A stretch of DNA of 64,000 nucleotides from positions 9,114,001 through 9,178,000 of the forward strand of contig NZ_CP108938.1 of NCBI RefSeq assembly GCF_036347135.1, read 5' to 3'. The notes beneath the pieces are model-generated. The model was not told the origin of the DNA. It saw only the letters and a list, made by a program, of their open reading frames with translations, and did not search any database. Made by a program: the position numbers and the translations under genes. Below are positions 25,548-33,022 of the stretch, in pieces. This stretch comes from Streptomyces sp. NBC_00775 (GTDB lineage: Bacteria; Actinomycetota; Actinomycetes; Streptomycetales; Streptomycetaceae). The stretch's first letter is position 1, and the number at the start of each line of letters is the position of its first letter.

Positions 25548-25927
25548 GCGAGCGGGACGTCTTCGAGTACGCGTTGCTGCGTGTCGTGCCGCGGGTCGAG
25601 CGCGGCGAGTGCTTCAACGCGGGCGTGCTGGTGTACTGCCGCGCCAAGTCCTACGTCGGGGTGCGTACGCATCTGGACGAGACCAAGCTGCGGGCGCTCG
25701 ACCCGGAGGCGGACGTGGCGGGCGTACGGGCCGCGCTGCGTGCTGTTGAGGGGGTCTGTGCGGGCGGTGAAGCGGCAGGTCAGGCGGCGCGCGACGACGC
25801 CGGGCGGCGGTTTCGCTGGCTGATCGCTCCGCGATCGACGGTCGTCCAGCCGGGGCCCGTGCACACCGGACTGACCGCCGATCCGGAGGCCGAGACGGAG
25901 CGGTTGCTCCAGTTGCTGGTCAGGTAA
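25544..25927 (+). CDS. DUF3037 family protein
   Basis: A 127-residue protein recognisable as DUF3037 by its start (FEYALLRVVPRVERGECFNAGVLVYC) and the later RFRWLIAPRST. Function unknown. Its GTG overlaps the HipA-kinase stop (GTGA), so the two are made together and probably form a functional pair, for example kinase and substrate or regulator. No signal peptide or membrane helix. The tail after about residue 110 is flexible. Confidence 0.88.
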   Translation: MSERDVFEYALLRVVPRVERGECFNAGVLVYCRAKSYVGVRTHLDETKLRALDPEADVAGVRAALRAVEGVCAGGEAAGQAARDDAGRRFRWLIAPRSTVVQPGPVHTGLTADPEAETERLLQLLVR

Positions 25928-25952
25928 TGGATCACACCGGCGTGGTGTGCCG

Positions 25953-25981
25953 TTGACACCGAGTGCCAGGGCTTCTAGCGT
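25953..25981 (+). promoter_or_regulatory. Strong promoter of the SDR operon
   Basis: TTGACA (25953-25958), 17-bp spacer, TAGCGT (25976-25981): a near-consensus HrdB-type promoter about 105 bp ahead of the first SDR start. Confidence 0.7.
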
Positions 25982-26001
25982 CACGTCTGCTGAAGGTACT
26001 A

Positions 26002-26011
26002 AGCGGTCGCT
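26002..26011. promoter_or_regulatory. Candidate TetR-type operator
   Basis: The palindrome AGCGGTCGCT lies about 14 bp past the predicted transcription start. AGCG-N2-CGCT half-site pairs are typical of TetR regulators of acyl-CoA and lipid genes. No tetR gene is adjacent. Confidence 0.4.
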
Positions 26012-26086
26012 CACCGCAGGGGCGTACCGTGTGAGCCGCAGGGCATGTCAGGCCGCAGGGCTTTTCAAGGGCGAGGAGAACCAGCA

Positions 26087-26848
26087 ATGTCCACCACTGA
26101 GCAGCGCGTCGCCGTAGTCACCGGTGCCGCGCGCGGCATCGGTGCCGCGACCGCCGTACGACTGGCCGCGGAGGGCCGCGCCGTCGCGGTGATCGACCTC
26201 GACGAGGCCGCGTGCAAGGACACCGTCGAGAAGATCACCGCCGCCGGCGGCAAGGCCATCGCCGTCGGCTGTGACGTCTCCGACGAGGCCCAGGTCGAGG
26301 CCGCGATCGCGCGGATCGCCGAGGAGCTCGGTGCGCCGACGATCCTGGTGAACAACGCGGGCGTGCTCCGCGACAACCTGCTGTTCAAGATGAGCGCGTC
26401 CGACTGGGACACGGTCATGAACGTGCACCTGCGCGGCGCCTTCCTGATGGCGAAGACCTGCCAGAAGCACATGGTGGACGCCAAGTTCGGCCGGATCGTC
26501 AACCTCTCCTCGTCCTCGGCGCTGGGCAACCGCGGCCAGGCCAACTACTCCACCGCCAAGGCCGGTCTGCAGGGCCTCACCAAGACCCTCGCCATCGAGC
26601 TCGGCAAGTTCGGCGTCACCGCGAACGCCGTCGCGCCCGGCTTCATCGTCACCGACATGACCGCCGCCACCGCCGCCCGCGTCGGCATGGACTTCGAGGA
26701 CTTCCAGGCCGCGGCCGCCACCCAGATCCCGGTCCAGCGCGTCGGCAACCCCGACGACATCGCCAACGCCATCGCCTTCTTCACCGGCGAGGCCGCCGGA
26801 TTCGTCTCCGGCCAGGTGCTGTACGTGGCCGGCGGGCCGCTCAACTAA
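26087..26848 (+). CDS. fabG: Short-chain dehydrogenase/reductase, 3-oxoacyl-ACP reductase type
   Basis: A 253-residue classical SDR. The cofactor motif TGAARGIG (residues 12-19), NNAG, catalytic Ser-Tyr-Lys (NLSSSSAL..., YSTAK) and the C-terminal VSGQVLYVAGGP are all present, with an Asp after beta-2 (VIDLDEA) suggesting NAD preference. Sequence is FabG-like, but housekeeping FabG sits with other fatty-acid genes, so the substrate could be another 3-oxoacyl or hydroxy compound. GAGGAG lies eight bases before the ATG at 26087. It is the first gene of a two-SDR operon under a strong promoter. Confidence 0.85.
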   Translation: MSTTEQRVAVVTGAARGIGAATAVRLAAEGRAVAVIDLDEAACKDTVEKITAAGGKAIAVGCDVSDEAQVEAAIARIAEELGAPTILVNNAGVLRDNLLFKMSASDWDTVMNVHLRGAFLMAKTCQKHMVDAKFGRIVNLSSSSALGNRGQANYSTAKAGLQGLTKTLAIELGKFGVTANAVAPGFIVTDMTAATAARVGMDFEDFQAAAATQIPVQRVGNPDDIANAIAFFTGEAAGFVSGQVLYVAGGPLN

Positions 26849-26865
26849 GGCCGGGAGGCACGGAC

Positions 26866-27627
26866 ATGACCACACTTCCCGAACTCTCGGGCAAGGTCGC
26901 GCTCATCACGGGCGCGAGCCGCGGCATCGGCTACGGCGTCGCGGAGGCCATGGTCGCCCGCGGCGACCGGATCTGCATCACCGGCCGCAACGAGGACGCC
27001 CTGAAGGAGGCCGTCGAGGCGCTCGGCTCCGACCGCGTCATCGGCGTCGCCGGCAAGGCCCACGACGAAGCCCACCAGGCCCACGCCGTCGAGCGCACCA
27101 TGGAGGCCTTCGGGCGCGTCGACTTCCTGGTCAACAACGCCGGTACGAACCCGGTGTTCGGGCCGATCGCCGACCTGGACCTCAATGTGGCGCGCAAGGT
27201 CTTCGAGACCAACGTCGTCTCGGCGCTCGGCTTCGCCCAGCAGACCTGGAAGGCCTGGCAGAGCGAGAACGGCGGCGCGATCGTCAACATCGCCTCCGTC
27301 GCGGGCCTCGCCCCCTCGCCGTTCATCGGTGCGTACGGCATCAGCAAGGCCGCCATGATCAACCTGACCGTGCAGCTGGCGCACGAGTTCGCGCCCAAGG
27401 TGCGGGTCAACGCGATCGCGCCCGCCGTGGTGAAGACCAAGTTCGCCGCGGCGCTGTACGAGGGCCGTGAGGCGGAGGCGGCCGCGGCCTACCCGCTCGG
27501 CAGGCTCGGGGTGCCCTCCGACATCGGCGGCGCCGCCGCGTTCCTCACCTCGCAGCAGTCGGACTGGGTCACAGGTCAGACGCTCGTGGTCGACGGCGGC
27601 ATGTTCCTGAACGCCGGGGTGGAGTAG
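26866..27627 (+). CDS. Short-chain dehydrogenase/reductase
   Basis: A 253-residue SDR starting 17 bp after the previous SDR, with GGGAGG ahead of the ATG. TGASRGIGYG (residues about 14-23), NNAGTN, catalytic YGISK and the C-terminal VTGQTLVVDGGMF are intact. The CITGRN after beta-2 (Gly-Arg) suggests NADP use. The two SDRs are clearly different subfamilies, so they may catalyse successive or opposing steps on related substrates. Some relatives are annotated as FabG-like or as dehydrogenases acting on secondary alcohols; not decidable here. Confidence 0.85.
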   Translation: MTTLPELSGKVALITGASRGIGYGVAEAMVARGDRICITGRNEDALKEAVEALGSDRVIGVAGKAHDEAHQAHAVERTMEAFGRVDFLVNNAGTNPVFGPIADLDLNVARKVFETNVVSALGFAQQTWKAWQSENGGAIVNIASVAGLAPSPFIGAYGISKAAMINLTVQLAHEFAPKVRVNAIAPAVVKTKFAAALYEGREAEAAAAYPLGRLGVPSDIGGAAAFLTSQQSDWVTGQTLVVDGGMFLNAGVE

Positions 27628-27783
27628 CCCGCGCCGCCCCGCACTCGGCGCGGCGTCCAGCGACCCTCGGTTTGTGGAGGGTTGACAAAAACTACGACGG
27701 TGTCGACCGAGCACCGATTCGACGAAGGCTTCGACAAGGGGTCCACAGAAGCCTGACAACGTAGTCACATCCGCGCTGATCAA

Positions 27784-27854
27784 GTGCCCTGCCGGGAACA
27801 TGGTTCCACCGGCAGGGCACTGCGGTATGGTCTGCCGACCCTTGGTACGGCAGA
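27784..27854 (+). promoter_or_regulatory. Structured leader before the solute-binding lipoprotein
   Basis: A perfect 12-bp stem GTGCCCTGCCGG (27784-27795) / CCGGCAGGGCAC (27809-27820) has its own inner dyad GGAAC-ATG-GTTCC, and a second stem TCTGCCG (27831-27837) / CGGCAGA (27848-27854) touches the ribosome binding site of the next gene. It may terminate the SDR operon, regulate the next gene, or both. Confidence 0.55.
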
Positions 27855-27869
27855 TCGAGGAGCGTGCGC

Positions 27870-29450
27870 GTGTTCAACCGGAACCGATGTCTACGACAGC
27901 TGGCGGCGATCACGTCCATAACCCTGGTGGCTGGGTGTGGCGTTCTCTCCTCGGGGTCGTCCGACGACAAGGGACCGATCGTGGTGGGCACCACCAGTGC
28001 CCCGAGCACGCTGGACCCGGCCGCCTCCTGGGACGGCTCCTGGGAGCTGTTCCGCAACATCTACCAGACGCTGCTCGGCTACCCCGACGGCGCCGTCACA
28101 CCTCAGCCCGACGCGGCCGAGAGCTGCGCGTTCACGAACGCGTCCAATCGCACGTACCGCTGTGTACTGCGCCCGAACATGAAGTTCTCCGACGGGGACA
28201 CGCTCGACGCGCGGGCCGTCAAGCACTCGATCGACCGGATCAGGAAGATCGCCGTACCCGGCGGTCCGGCGGGCCTGCTCGGCAGTCTCGACCGGGTACA
28301 GGTGCTGGGCGACCGCGAGATCGTCTTCCACCTCAACAAGCCGGACGCCACCTTCCCGTTCGTCCTGGCCACCCCCGCCATGTCGATCGTCGACCCCGAC
28401 GACTACCCCGCCGACGCCCTGCGCAAGGACGGCAAGGTCTTCGGGTCCGGGCCGTACAGCCTCCGGTCCTACGAGGAGGGCAAGCGGGCCGAACTCGTCA
28501 GGAACGACCACTACGACGGCTTCGCCCAGCGCAAGAACGACGCGGTCACCATCCGCTACTTCCCCGACTCGGCCCAGATGGTCAAGGCCCTCAGGGACAA
28601 GAAGATCGACGTCACCTACCGCGGACTCGCGGCCTCGGACATCGTCGCCCTCAAGGGGCCCGACTCCCAGAAGGGCATTGAGCTCCTCGAAGGCGCCGGC
28701 ACCGAGATCAGCTACCTGGTGTTCAACCCGAAGGACCCGTGGGCCAGAAAGCTCGCGGTCCGCAAGGCGATCGCCCAGGTCGTCGACCGGCCCGCGATCG
28801 CGCACAAGGTCTACAAGGACACCGTCGATCCGCTGTACTCCATGGTCCCCGCGGGCCTGACCGGGCACACCACCGGCTTCTTCGACGACTACGGGGACCC
28901 CAGTTCGTCCAAGGCCCGCAAGATCCTCCTGGAGGCGGGCATCAACGAACGCGTCCCGCTGACCCTCTGGTACACGACCGACCGCTACGGCTCCGAGACC
29001 GCTCCGGAGTTCCAGGAGCTCAAGAGCCAGCTCGAAGGCTCCGGCCTGTTCCGCGTCACGCTCCGGAGCCGCCCCTGGAAGACGTACGAAGCGGGCTACC
29101 GCAAGGGCGAGTACCCGGTGTTCGGGCGCGGCTGGTTCCCCGACTTCCCGGACGCCGAGAACTTCATCGCGCCCTTCGTGGGCGAGCAGAACGCGCTCGG
29201 TACGCCCTATCCGGCCCCGCGGATCACCAACACCCTGCTGCCCGAGTCGCGCGGCGAGAGCGACCGCGGCGCCGTGGTGAAGGAGTTCGAGGAGGCCCAG
29301 CAGATCCTCGTCGACGACGCTCGGCTGCTGCCGCTGTGGCAGGGCAAGCAGTACGTCGCCGCGAGCGAGGACATCTCGGGCGGCGAGCGGGCCCTGGACC
29401 CCTCGACGATCATGACGATGTGGGAGCTGCACCGCAAAACCAGCTGGTAG
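27870..29450 (+). CDS. Family 5 ABC solute-binding lipoprotein (oligopeptide type), orphan
   Basis: A 526-residue extracytoplasmic binding protein of the DppA/OppA family. The signal peptide ends in lipobox LVAGC with the lipidated cysteine about residue 23, followed by the two-lobed binding fold with typical blocks: TTSAPSTLDPA, KFSDGDTLDARAVKHSIDR, GSGPYSL, and the C-terminal DARLLPLWQGKQYVAASED. I place the start at GTG 27870, seven bases from GAGGAG; a GTG two codons earlier is too close to it. No permease or ATPase genes are adjacent, so it must share a transporter encoded elsewhere or act as a sensor. The mRNA leader is unusually structured. Confidence 0.92.
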   Translation: MFNRNRCLRQLAAITSITLVAGCGVLSSGSSDDKGPIVVGTTSAPSTLDPAASWDGSWELFRNIYQTLLGYPDGAVTPQPDAAESCAFTNASNRTYRCVLRPNMKFSDGDTLDARAVKHSIDRIRKIAVPGGPAGLLGSLDRVQVLGDREIVFHLNKPDATFPFVLATPAMSIVDPDDYPADALRKDGKVFGSGPYSLRSYEEGKRAELVRNDHYDGFAQRKNDAVTIRYFPDSAQMVKALRDKKIDVTYRGLAASDIVALKGPDSQKGIELLEGAGTEISYLVFNPKDPWARKLAVRKAIAQVVDRPAIAHKVYKDTVDPLYSMVPAGLTGHTTGFFDDYGDPSSSKARKILLEAGINERVPLTLWYTTDRYGSETAPEFQELKSQLEGSGLFRVTLRSRPWKTYEAGYRKGEYPVFGRGWFPDFPDAENFIAPFVGEQNALGTPYPAPRITNTLLPESRGESDRGAVVKEFEEAQQILVDDARLLPLWQGKQYVAASEDISGGERALDPSTIMTMWELHRKTSW

Positions 29451-29576
29451 CGCGCGGCGGGGCGAGCCGGTGGCGGACTGCGAGACCACCTGGTGGACCG
29501 GGGGCCGGAGCCGATTGTCAGTGGGCGACGGTAGGTTCTGTGGTCTGGAAGTGACCGCACATCGGAGGAAGTTGAC

Positions 29577-30260
29577 GTGACCGATATCGCCATGCTGCCC
29601 GAGTCCTGGCGCGGCGTCCTGGGCGAGGAGCTGCAGCAGCCCTACTTCAAGGAACTCACCGAGTTCGTCGAGGAGGAGCGCGCGAAGGGTCCCGTCTACC
29701 CTCCGCGGGAGGAGGTCTTCGCCGCCCTCGACGCGACGCCGTACGAGAAGGTGAAGGTGCTGATCCTCGGTCAGGACCCGTACCACGGCGAGGGCCAGGG
29801 GCACGGCCTGTGCTTCTCGGTCCGCCCGGGCGTGAAGACCCCGCCTTCGCTCCGCAACATCTACAAGGAGATGAAGGAGGAGCTGGGCACCCCGATCCCG
29901 GACAACGGCTATCTGATGCCGTGGGCCGAGCAGGGCGTGCTGCTGCTCAACGCGGTGCTGACCGTGCGCTCCGGTGAGGCCAACTCGCACAAGGGCAAGG
30001 GCTGGGAGAAGTTCACGGACGCGGTGATCCGCGCCGTCGCCGACCGGCCCGACCCGGCGGTCTTCGTGCTGTGGGGCAACTACGCGCAGAAGAAGCTCCC
30101 GCTGATCGACGAGGAGCGGCACGTGGTGGTGAAGGGGGCGCACCCCTCACCGCTGTCCGCGAAGAAGTTCTTCGGCTCGCATCCGTTCACGCAGATCGAC
30201 GAGGCGGTGGCCCGGCAGGGCCACGAGCCGATCGACTGGCGGATTCCCGACCTGGGCTGA
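29577..30260 (+). CDS. ung: Uracil-DNA glycosylase, family 1
   Basis: A 227-residue DNA-repair enzyme that excises uracil from DNA. The water-activating motif GQDPYHG is at residues 65-71 (Asp67), the uracil-binding phenylalanine is in CFSVRPG, and the DNA-intercalating motif HPSPLS starts at His189. Full length. The GTG start at 29577 follows GGAGGAAG. It is monocistronic, followed by a strong hairpin. Identification is secure. Confidence 0.97.
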   Translation: MTDIAMLPESWRGVLGEELQQPYFKELTEFVEEERAKGPVYPPREEVFAALDATPYEKVKVLILGQDPYHGEGQGHGLCFSVRPGVKTPPSLRNIYKEMKEELGTPIPDNGYLMPWAEQGVLLLNAVLTVRSGEANSHKGKGWEKFTDAVIRAVADRPDPAVFVLWGNYAQKKLPLIDEERHVVVKGAHPSPLSAKKFFGSHPFTQIDEAVARQGHEPIDWRIPDLG

Positions 30261-30273
30261 CACGGCCGAGGGG

Positions 30274-30304
30274 CGGCCGGGCCGGGCGGGGCCCGGTCCG
30301 GCCG
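30274..30304 (+). terminator. Terminator after ung
   Basis: Nested arms CGGCCGG (30274-30280) / CCGGCCG (30298-30304) and CCGGGC (30282-30287) / GCCCGG (30291-30296) with loop GGG. Confidence 0.8.
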
Positions 30305-30381
30305 TCACCAGCCTGGCCCAGCGGCGTACGGGGGCGCCTGAGCGTGATTGTCAGTGGCTCCGGTTAGCGTCGTGAGGGACA

Positions 30382-30960
30382 GTGACGAGCCTGGAGGACG
30401 CGGTGGCGGAGCAACAGGAGCAGGCGGCGCCGGACGCCATGATGACCCGGATCGGGCAGGTCGTCATGCTGCACCACGGCGGTGACCGCGAGGAGGCTCG
30501 CGGCCGCTTCCTCGACCTGTGGGTCGAGATCGGCGAGGACGGCGACCCCCTGCACCGCTGCACACTGGCGCACTACATGGCCGACACGCAGGACGACCCT
30601 TCGGACGAACTCGCCTGGGACCTCAGGGCGTTGTCGGCGGCCGAGGAACTCGGCGACGGGCGGGTCGCCGAGCACCACCAGTCGCTCGCGGTGCGCGCGT
30701 TCTACCCGTCGCTGCATCTGAACCTGGCCGCCGACTATGTGAAGCTCGGCCGCTCCGAGGCCGCCCGCAGCCATCTGCGCCGGGCCCGCGGCGCGGTCGG
30801 CGCCCTCGGGGACGACAGCTACGGGGACGGTGTCCGCGCGGCGATCGGCCGCCTGGAGCTGAGACTCGACGGGGACGGGACATCGAGGGAGGGCGGCAGT
30901 CCCGATCGCTTCGGGGGACCCGGAGGGGAGACGCTGGGGCCACCGAGACAGCGGCCCTAG
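30382..30960 (+). CDS. TPR-like conserved hypothetical protein
   Basis: A 192-residue helical protein with tetratricopeptide-like character: helix pairs GDREEARGRFLDLWVEIGEDGDPLHRCTLAHYMADTQ..., SEAARSHLRRARG and an interior HHQSLAVRAFYPSLHLNLAADYVKLG. Such proteins act as scaffolds. The tail after about 160 is disordered and Gly/Pro-rich. Two starts are possible: GTG 30382 (GAGGGA upstream) or GTG 30403 (GGAGG upstream); I kept the longer one. It is a recurring streptomycete protein of unknown role; no partner gene is adjacent. Confidence 0.7.
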   Translation: MTSLEDAVAEQQEQAAPDAMMTRIGQVVMLHHGGDREEARGRFLDLWVEIGEDGDPLHRCTLAHYMADTQDDPSDELAWDLRALSAAEELGDGRVAEHHQSLAVRAFYPSLHLNLAADYVKLGRSEAARSHLRRARGAVGALGDDSYGDGVRAAIGRLELRLDGDGTSREGGSPDRFGGPGGETLGPPRQRP

Positions 30961-31115
30961 TGTGCCCCGGCGGCTGCGACGCCGGTCCGTCACCGTCGCC
31001 TCCTCACAGAGCTCCGGTAACGGCTCGCCCCCTCACGAGGGTTCGGTGCGGGCTTCACAGGCAGCGCGGCGCAGCCATGCGGCCACGCACCCGCTCTGCG
31101 CAGGCGTCGGCTCTG

Positions 31116-31574
31116 TCAATTCCCATATGCCCCCTTGCAGATGACCGCCTCCGGGCTGTCCGCCTTCCAGCCCCCGTACGTTTTTCCGAGGGCGCACACA
31201 TCCGGGTTCTTCGGCACCTCGGGAGAAACCGGCGGGACGGCGACGCGGCGCTCGGGGCGCCGGGGCTCGGGATGCGGGGTGGGGTGGCGGCGCGGAGGGA
31301 TCACCGGTGCGGCGGCGGCCGGTGGGGGAGCCGCGCGGTGCGGCGACGCCGCGCTCGGTGAGGGCTTGCGGGACGGCCCGATGAGCTCCAGCGCCTCCCG
31401 CGCCGGTGCCTGCACGATCTGTGGCTCGGCCTCGCCGTCCGTGCGCGGGGCGGAGGGCCGGGACGGCGCGGTCGGCGGGCCGGAGGCGGACGGTCGCTGG
31501 ACGGTCACACACCCGGAGAGGGCGGTGACGGCCACGGTGACCAGGAGCGTTGCGGTCGTCGTCGTTCGATGCAC
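31116..31574 (-). CDS. Proline-rich small lipoprotein
   Basis: A 152-residue exported protein. The signal peptide (residues 1-21, TATLLVTVAVTAL) ends in lipobox LSGC with lipid-modified Cys22. A long Pro/Arg/Ser-rich, probably disordered linker (about 30-120) leads to a short C-terminal module, KNPDVCALGKTYGGWKAD..., with two cysteines (about 129 and 146) that could pair outside the cell. I read the start as GTG 31574; the ribosome binding site is weak. The C-terminal module recurs in streptomycete lipoproteins as far as I recall, but its function is unknown. Confidence 0.7.
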   Translation of the reverse strand: MHRTTTTATLLVTVAVTALSGCVTVQRPSASGPPTAPSRPSAPRTDGEAEPQIVQAPAREALELIGPSRKPSPSAASPHRAAPPPAAAAPVIPPRRHPTPHPEPRRPERRVAVPPVSPEVPKNPDVCALGKTYGGWKADSPEAVICKGAYGN

Positions 31575-32110
31575 CCGCGCAACTCTGCTGTGTCCGGCCC
31601 TCTTTGGGGAGCGGACGAGCGCAGGATGCCCCGCACGGGTGATCCTTCCGCTCCTCCGGTGGGTGTCGTCGTCGGCAGGGTGACCCGGCGCCGGGCGTAC
31701 TTCTTGATCATGCGGGTGTACAGCCGGCGCGGGTTGACGGGTCAGCCGACCCGGGAATCGCTGCCGCCGCCCTCGTCCCCTCGCCCCGCGGGGCAGCGGG
31801 CCGCCGACGACGAGAAGCGGGAGCTCCTGCGCCGGTTCGGTGACTGGTTCGAGCCTGGCCGCGTACACGGCGGACCGCCTGCCCCGTACGACCGCCATCG
31901 CCCGGACGGCCGTCCAGATCGCCAGGGTCAACCGGATGAGCAATCGTGTGGGCGCCGCCGTACGCGACACCGTGATCGCCGCGCAGTCCAGGGCCACACC
32001 CGCGCTCTTCCCGCGCAGCTTGTACGGCATGCGGGACTGGTGGCCGCCCGGGCAGCCGTATGCTTCCGACGAGGTCAGGTACCCGGAACGCACCCCTTGA
32101 GGAGACCCCT
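31575..32110. other. Intergenic stretch, no supported gene
   Basis: About 535 bp between the divergent lipoprotein and oxidoreductase genes. Open frames exist on both strands (for example one ending PPGQPYASDEVRYPERTP just before 32111) but none shows consistent codon bias or a known domain. A T-arm-like GGTTCGAGCC at about 31844 is not accompanied by the rest of a tRNA. Confidence 0.45.
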
Positions 32111-33022
32111 GTGAAGGTCGGCTGCATCGGACTCGGTGACATCGCGCAGAAGGCGTATCTGCCGGTGCTCGGTGTGCAGCCGGGGGTCGAGCTGCATCTT
32201 CAGACGCGGACGCCGGCGACGCTCGCCCAGGTCGGCGACAGCCTCCACCTTCCGGAGGGGCAGCGTCACAGGGACCTGGCGGAGCTGCTGGCGCAGAATC
32301 TCGACGCGGCGTTCGTGCACGCGGCCACCGTCGCGCACCCCGAGATCGTCACGAGCCTGCTGGAGGCGGGCGTACCGACGTACGTGGACAAGCCGCTGGC
32401 GTACGAACTCGCCGACTCGGAGCGGCTCGTGCGGCTCGCGGAGGAGCGGAACGTCAGTCTCGCCGTCGGCTTCAACCGGCGTTACGCCCCCGGGTACGCG
32501 CAGTGCGCCGATCACCCCCGTGAGCTGATCCTGATGCAGAAGAACCGCATAGGGCTGCCCGAGGAGGCCCGCACGATGGTCCTCGACGACTTCATCCACG
32601 TCGTGGACACCCTGCGGTTCCTGGCGCCGGGGCCGGTCGACGACGTGACCGTGCGGGCCCGCGTCGAGGACGGACTGCTGCACCATGTCGTGCTGCAACT
32701 GGCCGGGGAGGGCTTCACGGCGCTCGGTGTGATGAACCGGCTCAGCGGCTCGAACGAGGAGATCCTCGAGGTCTCGGGCCAGGACACCAAGCGTCAGGTG
32801 GTCAACCTCGCCGAGGTGATCGACCACAAGGGGCAGCCGACCGTGCGACGGCGCGGGGACTGGGTGCCGGTGGCCCGGCAGCGCGGCATCGAGCAGGCGG
32901 TGCTCGCGTTCCTCGACGCCGTCCGCGCGGGCAAGGTGCTCAGCGCCCGGGACGCGCTGGCGACCCATGAGCTGTGCGAGCGCGTGGTGCGTGCGGTGCA
33001 GGAGCGGAGCGCCGCAGTCTGA
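32111..33022 (+). CDS. Gfo/Idh/MocA family oxidoreductase
   Basis: A 303-residue NAD(P)-dependent sugar or sugar-derivative oxidoreductase. The N-terminal Rossmann motif is GCIGLGDIAQKAYLPVL (residues about 4-20) and the family motif EKP appears as VDKPLAYE, with conserved DDFIHVVDTLRF providing the active-site histidine. GAGGAG precedes the GTG at 32111. The last 83 bp overlap the 3' end of lnt on the other strand. Substrate unknown; possibly myo-inositol-type or a hexose derivative. Confidence 0.88.
   Translation: MKVGCIGLGDIAQKAYLPVLGVQPGVELHLQTRTPATLAQVGDSLHLPEGQRHRDLAELLAQNLDAAFVHAATVAHPEIVTSLLEAGVPTYVDKPLAYELADSERLVRLAEERNVSLAVGFNRRYAPGYAQCADHPRELILMQKNRIGLPEEARTMVLDDFIHVVDTLRFLAPGPVDDVTVRARVEDGLLHHVVLQLAGEGFTALGVMNRLSGSNEEILEVSGQDTKRQVVNLAEVIDHKGQPTVRRRGDWVPVARQRGIEQAVLAFLDAVRAGKVLSARDALATHELCERVVRAVQERSAAV

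Noticed and set aside
24774..25927. HipBA toxin-antitoxin system
   Set aside because: No HipB-type DNA-binding antitoxin is adjacent, and the kinase lacks part of the HipA architecture; I kept it only as a kinase/DUF3037 pair.
27891..30143. Minus-strand 750-codon frame across the solute-binding protein and ung
   Set aside because: Antisense to two certain genes, spans their intergenic region and shows no recognisable domain.
31840..31870. T-arm-like GGTTCGAGCC resembling part of a tRNA
   Set aside because: No acceptor stem, anticodon arm or CCA-adjacent pairing could be assembled around it. I found no tRNA in the window.
31569..32114. Plus-strand frames ahead of the Gfo/Idh gene
   Set aside because: No codon bias, no ribosome binding site, no domain. 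One of them only looks plausible near its end.
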